In this document: in pieces, positions 1 to 4,413 of the stretch
How positions within the stretch are numbered: the first letter of the stretch is position 1
How the letters are laid out: every line of letters starts with the position of its first letter
Source: an uncultured Eubacteriales bacterium
GTDB lineage: Bacteria > Bacillota > Clostridia > Peptostreptococcales > Anaerovoracaceae
Direction: 5' to 3'
Length of the DNA stretch: 5,644 nt
Assembly (NCBI GenBank): GCA_902803725.1
Contig: CADCRD010000132.1
Span: 1 to 5,644 of the forward strand
Translations under genes and position numbers: made by a program
Notes under the pieces: model-generated
Seen by the model: the letters and a program-made list of their open reading frames with translations, nothing else
The model's database searches: none
What the model was told of the DNA's origin: nothing

Positions 1-52
1 AACAAGGAAATGTGGTGATCCTATAAGCGGTGCAAACAGTATCATGTGCTGC

Positions 53-88
53 GAAAAAGAATTGCGTGCGCAGTTCTTTTTCTTTTTT
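53..88 (+). terminator. Intrinsic terminator of the gene upstream of the window
   Basis: A 9-bp perfect stem pairs GAAAAAGAA (53-61) with TTCTTTTTC (74-82). It continues inward through a T-G wobble and three more pairs to a four-base GTGC loop (66-69), giving about 13 bp. Six T residues (83-88) follow directly. This is a textbook rho-independent terminator read on the + strand. It probably ends a + strand transcript from outside the window; + frames close with stops at 16-18 and 24-26, but too little of any upstream gene is visible to name it. It also separates that transcript from the kinase gene. Confidence 0.88.
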
Positions 89-117
89 GAGGAGAAAACT
101 GCAAATAATGTTATAAT
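87..117 (+). promoter_or_regulatory. Extended -10 promoter for the nucleoside kinase gene
   Basis: A consensus TATAAT box lies at 112-117 and is preceded by TG at 109-110, giving the extended -10 form TGTTATAAT. The best -35 candidate is TTGAGG (87-92), but its 19-nt spacing is long, so the extended -10 probably carries most of the recognition. A start near 124 is expected. That gives a leader of about 24 nt to the ATG at 148, or about 51 nt to the GTG at 175. The promoter sits immediately after the upstream terminator, which fits an independent transcription unit. Confidence 0.7.
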
Positions 118-161
118 AACAAAAAAGCAAAAGGATTCATTGCAAAAATGAAAGATGTAAC

Positions 162-167
162 GGAGGG
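162..167 (+). promoter_or_regulatory. Ribosome binding site supporting the GTG start at 175
   Basis: GGAGGG lies 7 nt before the in-frame GTG at 175-177, the ideal spacing for a Firmicutes ribosome. The upstream in-frame ATG at 148 has only AAAAGGA (129-135), 12 nt away. The nine residues added by the longer start (MKDVTEGHE) precede the first beta strand of the TGS-like domain. The GTG start is therefore preferred, but the ATG cannot be excluded. Confidence 0.6.
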
Positions 168-174
168 CCATGAA

Positions 175-1836
175 GTGAAGATAAGGCTTATACTATATTC
201 GGGAGCAGAACCGATAGAAATCGAGGTCGAAAAAGGAACAAAGATCAGGGACGTTTATCTTGAATTTGAGGACGCAGCTCCGTATACTGTCCTGCTGGCT
301 AAAGTCAACAATCGATATGCCGGCCTGACGGAACGCATTGAAGAGCCGTGCAGCATAGAATTCCTTGACATGAGATCACATGTGGGAAGACTTGTATATC
401 AGCATGGTCTGATAATGATATATCTCAAGGCAGTTGAAGAAACGATGGGACGGCAGAAGGTTGAAGTTATGGCTGCTCTGAGCAAAGGGCTGTACACAGA
501 GATAAATGACGGCGAGGAGATCCCGGATGAAGCACTGGACGCGATCAGACAGCGAATGAACGAAATAGTTGAAAAGGACATGCAGTTTTTCAAGGTCACA
601 GCTGACCGCAAAGCCGCAAAGATGGAATTCGAATGGGCAGGGCTGAGTGAAAAGCTGCGCATAGTTGAACAGTTTAAGAATGTTGATAAATTCGTATATT
701 ACAGTCTTGAAGGATTCATCAATTTTTTCTATGGGGTCATGGTTCCGTCAACATCATATATCACAGGGTTCGAAGTAAAAAGATACCGAAGAGGAATACT
801 GCTGGCTCTTCCGGAAAAGAGGGAAGGTTCAGGCCTTCAGTATATTGATGACAGAAAACTGTATTCGGCATTCATGCAGACAAAAAAATGGCAGAAAGTT
901 CTGGGCACCCAGTTTGTCCTGGATCTGAACAACAAGATCAGAAAAGGAGAAGTCAAAGAGATCATTCAACTGTCAGAGGCATTGCATGAACAAAACATAA
1001 TTGAACTGGCTCAGAGGATAATCAAGGAGAAAAAACGCATCATTCTGATATCCGGACCTTCCTCATCGGGAAAGACGACCTTTGCCCGCCGGCTTTGCAT
1101 CCAGCTGAAAGTGAACGGCAAAAAACCACTCTATCTGGGAACCGATGATTATTTCAAAAACAGGGAGGATACTCCGCTGAATGAAAAAGGGGAGAAGGAT
1201 TATGAGTGTCTCGAAGCCGTTGAAGTTGAAATGTTCAACAGAGACATGAATGCGCTGCTGGCAGGACAGAAGGTAGATCTGCCTGAATTTGATTTCATTG
1301 AAGGTGTGAAAAAATATGGTAAGCGGATAACATCAATAGAGCACGGTGATCCAATAGTCATTGAAGGGATCCATGCGCTGAACAAAAAGATGACTCCCGC
1401 AATAGACGATAAAGAAAAATTCAAAATATATATCAGCCCGCTGACCCAGCTGAACATTGACGATCACAACAGGATATCTGTAACTGATGCCAGGATGCTG
1501 CGCAGGATCGTCAGAGACTATCAGTTCAGGGATCATACGGCGGCAAGCACCATCAAATCATGGCCCAGTGTGAGGGCAGGAGAAAACAAAAATGTCTTTC
1601 CGTTTAACGGAGAAGCGGATGTATTCATCAACACAATGCATGTATACGAGATCGGTGTATTGAAAAAATATGCAGCGCCTCTCCTGAAAGAGATCACTCC
1701 TGATCAGGAAGAATATGCTGAGGCACGGAGACTGCTGGCATTTTTAAGATTCTTTGAAACGATAGAGGATGACCATCTGATAGTCAACAATTCTATTTTG
1801 AGAGAATTCATCGGAGGCAGTGTATTTGTGGACTGA
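175..1836 (+). CDS. Uridine kinase-like nucleoside kinase with N-terminal TGS/ThrRS-like region
   Basis: This cytoplasmic P-loop kinase of the uridine/cytidine kinase family has 553 residues from GTG 175, or 562 from ATG 148. Residues 1-65 resemble a TGS domain (KIRLILYSG, then EIEVEKGTKIRDVY). Residues 66 to about 230 resemble the second additional domain of threonyl-tRNA synthetase. The kinase domain begins near 285, with Walker A GPSSSGKT (294-301), a DDYF substrate-site motif (324-327), a VIEGIHAL strand (395-402), and an arginine-rich lid segment RRIVRDYQFRD (443-453) followed by W and GE. By homology it would phosphorylate a nucleoside such as uridine or cytidine to its monophosphate for pyrimidine salvage; the true substrate of this fused subfamily is an inference. 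Single-domain Udk is about 210 residues, so the N-terminal half is extra. No catalytic tRNA-synthetase core is present. The gene has its own promoter and terminator and seems unrelated to the ribosomal operon downstream. Its codon use (ATA, AGG, CGG, CGA) is less biased than that of the ribosomal genes. Confidence 0.88.
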   Translation: MKIRLILYSGAEPIEIEVEKGTKIRDVYLEFEDAAPYTVLLAKVNNRYAGLTERIEEPCSIEFLDMRSHVGRLVYQHGLIMIYLKAVEETMGRQKVEVMAALSKGLYTEINDGEEIPDEALDAIRQRMNEIVEKDMQFFKVTADRKAAKMEFEWAGLSEKLRIVEQFKNVDKFVYYSLEGFINFFYGVMVPSTSYITGFEVKRYRRGILLALPEKREGSGLQYIDDRKLYSAFMQTKKWQKVLGTQFVLDLNNKIRKGEVKEIIQLSEALHEQNIIELAQRIIKEKKRIILISGPSSSGKTTFARRLCIQLKVNGKKPLYLGTDDYFKNREDTPLNEKGEKDYECLEAVEVEMFNRDMNALLAGQKVDLPEFDFIEGVKKYGKRITSIEHGDPIVIEGIHALNKKMTPAIDDKEKFKIYISPLTQLNIDDHNRISVTDARMLRRIVRDYQFRDHTAASTIKSWPSVRAGENKNVFPFNGEADVFINTMHVYEIGVLKKYAAPLLKEITPDQEEYAEARRLLAFLRFFETIEDDHLIVNNSILREFIGGSVFVD

Positions 1837-1891
1837 GAGGATCGCAGAGTGCAAAGGCGCGGAAGCGGAATCAACATGTAGGTGTTTTGCA

Positions 1892-1921
1892 TTGTAAATA
1901 CGTATTCAGGCACAATAAAAT
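1892..1921 (+). promoter_or_regulatory. Weak candidate promoter with a palindrome in its spacer
   Basis: TTGTAA (1892-1897) and TAAAAT (1916-1921) are 18 nt apart and resemble -35 and -10 boxes. The perfect 10-bp palindrome AATACGTATT (1897-1906) lies in the spacer and could be an operator or chance. If active, transcription would start near 1928 and run through the terminator-like hairpin at 1979-2004 into the ribosomal leader. The rest of 1837-1943 shows no gene or other recognisable element. This is a motif match only. Confidence 0.33.
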
Positions 1922-1978
1922 GAGTGCTTGAATTGTCTGAAATAAAACACGTGGACAAGTGTTAGAGGGGTGTGCCCG

Positions 1979-2004
1979 AAACACGTTGAAATCACGTGTT
2001 TTTT
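1979..2004 (+). terminator. Intrinsic terminator after the nucleoside kinase gene
   Basis: AAACACGT (1979-1986) pairs perfectly over 8 bp with ACGTGTTT (1994-2001) around a 7-nt loop. The T run spans 1999-2004 and partly belongs to the stem. It lies 140 nt after the kinase stop codon. It should end kinase transcripts before the S10 promoter at 2052. An upstream copy of its 5' arm (1944-1953) can pair with its 3' arm over 10 bp, so its folding may be conditional. Confidence 0.72.
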
Positions 2005-2010
2005 CGTGAG

Positions 2011-2049
2011 AAAAAAACACAAAAAACAATCGCTTTTTTTGCAAAAAAA
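2011..2049 (+). promoter_or_regulatory. A/T-tract region and UP-element-like sequence
   Basis: Runs of A7 (2011-2017), A6 (2021-2026), T7 (2034-2040) and A7 (2043-2049) stand just upstream of the S10 promoter. The last A7 ends two bases before the -35 box, where the alpha subunit of RNA polymerase contacts UP elements in rRNA and ribosomal-protein promoters. The roughly 10-nt spacing between several tracts would favour intrinsic curvature. T7-GC-A7 (2034-2049) is also a perfect palindrome. The motif and its position are seen; the stimulatory role is inferred. Confidence 0.55.
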
Positions 2050-2051
2050 CC

Positions 2052-2080
2052 TTGCATTCATTATTTCCTTGATATATACT
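2052..2080 (+). promoter_or_regulatory. Probable main promoter of the S10 ribosomal-protein operon
   Basis: TTGCAT (2052-2057) is separated by exactly 17 nt from TATACT (2075-2080). The -10 matches five of six consensus positions; the -35 matches only TTG. The A-tract region directly upstream could compensate for the weak -35. A start is expected around 2086-2087, leaving a leader of about 283 nt before rpsJ. The preceding terminator and following structured leader both fit this as the operon start. Confidence 0.68.
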
Positions 2081-2086
2081 TACAAA

Positions 2087-2354
2087 GCTTGCGAAATAAG
2101 GCGAAGAGGTGGGAAGTTGCTGAGCTATCAGGTAATTTCCACTGAGAATTGTCCCCGCGGGACGGGGGCGAAGGGTTCGCCCGTGTTTTCAGGCTGTGTC
2201 ACAAGACGAAAAACGCACGGCCGGGTGTTGGTAGCAGGCGGGATCATTCGCGACAGCTGAACAGCTAATGCAAAATGTCCAAACACCTTGAAAAAACATG
2301 GAAAACGGGCACAAGCCCTTGTACGAGAATAGCGAAATCGGTACAAAACAAAGA
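2087..2354 (+). ncRNA. Long structured 5' leader of the S10 operon
   Basis: No convincing gene lies between the promoter and the rpsJ ribosome binding site, yet the RNA can fold into a chain of stems. H1 is 2109-2142 (outer arms GTGGGAA and TTTCCAC, inner TTG/TAA and CTGA/TCAG, loop GCTA, about 14 bp with two single bulges). H2 is 2151-2163 (GTCCC/GGGAC). H3 is 2166-2182 (GGGCGAA/TTCGCCC). H4 is 2181-2220 (CCGTG/CACGG plus TTTTC/GAAAA, an alternative to H3). H5 is 2224-2287 (GGTGTT/AACACC plus GG/CC). H6 is 2307-2318 (GGGC-ACAA-GCCC). H7 is 2319-2346 (TTGTA-CGA with TCG-TACAA). In E. coli, L4 binds the S10 leader and controls transcription and translation of the operon. A similar autoregulatory role here is inferred. 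I cannot assign this RNA to a named family. Confidence 0.62.
2166..2190 (+). promoter_or_regulatory. Attenuator-like hairpin in the S10 leader
   Basis: GGGCGAA (2166-2172) pairs perfectly with TTCGCCC (2176-2182) around a GGG loop. It is followed by GTGTTTTC, a short imperfect T-tract. This resembles a weak intrinsic terminator or RNA polymerase pause site inside the leader. The T-tract and two stem bases also take part in an alternative stem (2181-2190 with 2208-2220), so the two folds exclude each other. Only the pairing is seen; the regulatory effect is inferred. Confidence 0.42.
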
Positions 2355-2361
2355 AAAGGAG
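2355..2361 (+). promoter_or_regulatory. Ribosome binding site that fixes the rpsJ start
   Basis: AAAGGAG lies 8 nt before the ATG at 2370 but only 2 nt before the in-frame ATG at 2364, so 2370 is the usable start. A third in-frame ATG at 2298 has no Shine-Dalgarno sequence, and its extra residues do not belong to S10. The end of leader hairpin H7 (2346) is only 8 nt upstream of this site. Confidence 0.85.
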
Positions 2362-2369
2362 AAATGAAA

Positions 2370-2681
2370 ATGAGTGAACTCACAAAGATCAGAATCAAGC
2401 TTAAGGCTTATGATCACGCGCTGCTCGACAAATCAGCAGCAAAGATCGTGGACACGGTCAAAAAGACAGGTGCTGAAGTCAGCGGCCCCATTCCGCTTCC
2501 GACAGAAAAGGAAGTAGTAACGATCCTGAGAGCCGTACACAAGTACAAAGACTCCAGAGAGCAGTTTGAACAGAGGACTCACAAGAGACTCATCGACATT
2601 ATGAGCGCTACAGCCAAGACAACGGATGCTCTTACAAAGCTTGAGCTTCCGGCAGGCGTAGACATAGAAATCAAATTATAG
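2370..2681 (+). CDS. rpsJ: Small ribosomal subunit protein S10 (uS10)
   Basis: This 103-residue protein of the 30S head is also known in E. coli as NusE, which with NusB joins the transcription antitermination complex. The length matches the family. Recognisable segments are KIRIKLKAYDH (6-16), the SGPIPLPT strand region (38-45), the extended-loop RAVHKYKDSREQFEQRTHKRLID (54-76), and the C-terminal LPAGVDIEIKL. The HKYKDS form of the loop is the usual Firmicutes version, so nothing there suggests tetracycline-resistance change. The segment IMSATAKT replaces the more usual proline-containing NPTPKT-like stretch, a mild deviation. It is the first gene of the operon, read after a long structured leader, and is followed by an unusually long structured gap before rplC. 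Confidence 0.97.
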   Translation: MSELTKIRIKLKAYDHALLDKSAAKIVDTVKKTGAEVSGPIPLPTEKEVVTILRAVHKYKDSREQFEQRTHKRLIDIMSATAKTTDALTKLELPAGVDIEIKL

Positions 2682-2806
2682 TCTTTAAGGGAACTCCCCT
2701 TAGAATGATCGCCGGAAGATCATCCGCGAATCCCGGACGGCCGGAACTCACGCCGGCAGACTGAATCGGAGCGGAAGGCATCAAAAGGCGATCCGCTGTA
2801 AGATCC
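2682..2806 (+). other. Structured spacer between rpsJ and rplC
   Basis: The gap from the rpsJ stop to the rplC start is 138 nt, while other gaps in this operon are at most 32 nt. It contains no gene but four perfect inverted repeats in a row. These are TAAGGG/CCCTTA (2686-2691 with 2697-2702), ATGATC/GATCAT (2705-2710 with 2718-2723), GCCGG/CCGGC (2740-2744 with 2753-2757) and AGCGGA/TCCGCT (2770-2775 with 2792-2797). None is followed by a T-tract, so these are not ordinary terminators. The heptamer GCCGGAA occurs twice (2711-2717 and 2740-2746). Possible roles are an RNA processing or stability element or a binding site controlling the genes downstream of rpsJ; none is proven. Confidence 0.6.
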
Positions 2807-2813
2807 AAGGAGG
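2807..2813 (+). promoter_or_regulatory. Ribosome binding site that fixes the rplC start
   Basis: AAGGAGG is a full match to the anti-Shine-Dalgarno core and lies 6 nt before the ATG at 2820. The in-frame TTG at 2814 directly abuts this site and would be unusable, so L3 begins MKTLLGKKIGM. Confidence 0.88.
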
Positions 2814-2819
2814 TTGAAT

Positions 2820-3452
2820 ATGAAAACATTACTGGGAAAGAAAATAGGAATGACCCAGATATTCACAGAAAGCGGTGAAGTCATTCCTGTAACAGTGATC
2901 GAAGCAGGCCCCGTAGTCGTTACACAGGTAAAGACAGCTGAAACAGACGGTTACGATGGTGTACAGATCGGCTTTGAAGATCAGAAGGCTCACAGAGTCA
3001 ACAAGCCGATGACCGGACATTTTGAAAAGGCCGGCGTCGATCTGAAAAAGTATCTTGCTGAATTCAGACCTGAAGAAGGTGAGAATTACGAAGTCGGACA
3101 GGTGATCACAGTCGCTGATTTCGAAGAAGGCAGCAAGCTTGACATCACAGGAACATCAAAAGGTAAGGGAACTCAGGGCAACATTAAAAGACACGGACAT
3201 CACAGAGGCCCGATGAGCCACGGTTCAAAACACAAGAGACTTGCCGGTGCTCTGGCAGGCGCATCCTATCCTGGAAGAGTCTTCAAAGGCAACAAAGCTC
3301 CGGGAAGAATGGGAAGAGAAACCGTAACAGTTCAGAACGTAGTTCTCGTAAAAGTTATTGAAGAAAAGAATCTTTTACTGGTCAAGGGAGCCGTACCGGG
3401 AGGAAAAGGCGGCCTTCTGAAGATCCGTTACGCAGTAAAAGGCCAGAAATAA
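2820..3452 (+). CDS. rplC: Large ribosomal subunit protein L3 (uL3)
   Basis: This 210-residue primary-binding protein of the 50S subunit sits on 23S rRNA, and its central loop extends toward the peptidyl transferase centre. The length is typical of bacterial L3 (about 209). The diagnostic start LLGKKIGMTQIF is at 4-15. GTSKGKGTQGNIKRHGHHRGPMSHGS (111-136) leads into the loop, followed by ASYPGRVFKGNKAPGRMG (148-165), VTVQN (169-173) and the C-terminal LLLVKGAVPGGKGG (185-198). The loop segment KHKRLAGALAGASYPG (137-152) differs from the common Y/FHRxxGSxGA form, although the flanks are conserved. It follows the structured spacer after rpsJ and is separated from rplD by 32 nt. Confidence 0.97.
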   Translation: MKTLLGKKIGMTQIFTESGEVIPVTVIEAGPVVVTQVKTAETDGYDGVQIGFEDQKAHRVNKPMTGHFEKAGVDLKKYLAEFRPEEGENYEVGQVITVADFEEGSKLDITGTSKGKGTQGNIKRHGHHRGPMSHGSKHKRLAGALAGASYPGRVFKGNKAPGRMGRETVTVQNVVLVKVIEEKNLLLVKGAVPGGKGGLLKIRYAVKGQK

Positions 3453-3484
3453 CAAGGGATACTTCAGGAAGGAGGAAATAAGAA

Positions 3485-4108
3485 ATGGCACAGGTAAAAG
3501 TTCTCACCATGGACGGAGCAGAAGCCGGGACCATAGAACTCAAAGATGAGATCTTCGGCATCGAACCAAACGAACATGCTGTCCATGCAGTTGTTAAAAA
3601 TCATCTGGCAAACAGAAGACAGGGAACACAGTCAGCTAAGACAAGAGCTGAAGTAAGAGGAGGCGGCAGAAAGCCGTTCAGACAGAAGGGCACAGGACGT
3701 CACAGACAGGGAAGTTCCACTGACCCGACACAGGTAGGAGGCGGCGTAGTATTCGCACCAAAGCCGCGCAGCTACAGATACACAGTTCCAAAGAAGGTCA
3801 GAAGACTGGCAATGCTGTCAGCACTCTCTTCAAAGGTTCAGGAAAACGAAATCATCGTTTTGGAAGATCTGAAGTTCGAAGAGCCGAAGACAAAAGAGAT
3901 GGTAAAGGTGCTCGCAAACGTTAATGCAGAAAAGAAAGCCCTGATCGTAACAGCTGAGAAAGATGACAATGTTATCAGATCAGCATCGAACATCCCGGGC
4001 GTAAGAACAGCACTTGTTACAACAATGAATGTTTATGAGATCATAAATCACACTAGCTTCATCGTAACAAAGGATGCGCTCAATAAAATCGAGGAGGTGT
4101 ATTCATAA
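3485..4108 (+). CDS. rplD: Large ribosomal subunit protein L4 (uL4)
   Basis: This 207-residue 50S assembly protein has a globular part on the subunit surface and a long basic loop (about residues 44-97) that lines the peptide exit tunnel with L22. In E. coli it is also the autogenous repressor of this operon. The loop is clear: NRRQGTQSAKTRAEVRGGG (43-61), then KPFRQKGTGRHRQGS (63-77), then GGGVVFAPKPR (85-95). K63 and the GTG at 69-71, positions where macrolide-resistance changes are known, have the susceptible form. Less usual are F64 where most bacteria have W, and SSTDPTQV (77-84) in place of a SIRSPQWT-like stretch. AAGGAGG (3469-3475) lies 9 nt before the ATG. The TAA stop overlaps the rplW ATG by one base (TAATG), suggesting translational coupling. 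Confidence 0.97.
   Translation: MAQVKVLTMDGAEAGTIELKDEIFGIEPNEHAVHAVVKNHLANRRQGTQSAKTRAEVRGGGRKPFRQKGTGRHRQGSSTDPTQVGGGVVFAPKPRSYRYTVPKKVRRLAMLSALSSKVQENEIIVLEDLKFEEPKTKEMVKVLANVNAEKKALIVTAEKDDNVIRSASNIPGVRTALVTTMNVYEIINHTSFIVTKDALNKIEEVYS
4091..4097 (+). promoter_or_regulatory. rplW ribosome binding site inside the end of rplD
   Basis: GAGGAGG encodes part of the last L4 codons (Glu-Glu-Val) and lies about 10 nt before the rplW ATG at 4108. Ribosomes finishing L4 therefore pass over and end next to this site, which favours coupled synthesis of L4 and L23. Confidence 0.8.
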
Positions 4109-4398
4109 TGAAAACCCCTTACGACGTAATAATCAAGCCGGTAGTATCCGAAAAGAGTATGGCGGATGCTCAGGCAAAAAAATACACATTCAAAGTTGAC
4201 AGAAGAGCCAACAAGACGCAGATCAAAAATGCAGTTGAGGAAATCTTCGGCGTAGAGGTCAAAAAAGTAAATGTAATGAATGTGAACGGTAAGTTAAAGA
4301 GAATGGGAAGAAATTCCGGTATGACAGCTGCTTACAAAAAAGCGATCGTAACGCTTACAGACGACAGCAAGGAAATCGAATTCTTCCAGGGACTGTAA
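4108..4398 (+). CDS. rplW: Large ribosomal subunit protein L23 (uL23)
   Basis: This 96-residue protein sits at the exit of the nascent peptide tunnel and, by family knowledge, is the docking site for trigger factor and the signal recognition particle. Family signs are the start DVIIKPVVSEKS (6-17), YTFKVDRRANKTQIKNAVEEIFGVEVKKVN (26-55), and the basic extended-loop region GKLKRMGRNSGMTAAYKKAIVTL (61-83). The length is typical (about 95-100). It overlaps the rplD stop by one base and is followed after 15 nt by rplB, consistent with tight co-translation. No unusual residues stand out. Confidence 0.97.
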   Translation: MKTPYDVIIKPVVSEKSMADAQAKKYTFKVDRRANKTQIKNAVEEIFGVEVKKVNVMNVNGKLKRMGRNSGMTAAYKKAIVTLTDDSKEIEFFQGL

Positions 4399-4413
4399 GA
4401 GGAGGCAAATAAT

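Noticed and set aside
2..151. Open + frame running from base 2 to the TGA at 149-151
   Set aside because: It passes through the intrinsic terminator and the extended -10 promoter, and the translation (poly-F, poly-K stretches) looks like non-coding sequence.
399..1536. Antisense open frames opposite the nucleoside kinase
   Set aside because: They are short, overlap one another in different frames, and have no initiation signals or domain-like sequence.
2034..2049. T7-GC-A7 palindrome as an independent terminator
   Set aside because: The symmetric palindrome has no loop, no GC-rich stem, and is not followed by a T-tract on either strand; a DNA-shape or UP-element role is more plausible.
2219..2251. 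Resemblance of GGGTGTTGGTAGC...GGCGGGA to a T-box antiterminator
   Set aside because: The conserved TGGNACCGCG core is absent, there is no following strong terminator, and T-boxes normally precede amino acid or tRNA synthetase genes.
1970..2260. A + strand open frame of 96 codons from a GTG in the leader region
   Set aside because: It spans the terminator hairpin, the A/T tracts and the S10 promoter, has no good ribosome binding site, and its translation is low-complexity lysine/phenylalanine-rich without any recognisable domain.
2298..2369. In-frame upstream extension of rpsJ from ATG 2298
   Set aside because: No Shine-Dalgarno sequence precedes it, it overlaps leader hairpins, and S10 proteins normally start just before the KIRIKLKAYDH segment, as the 2370 start gives.
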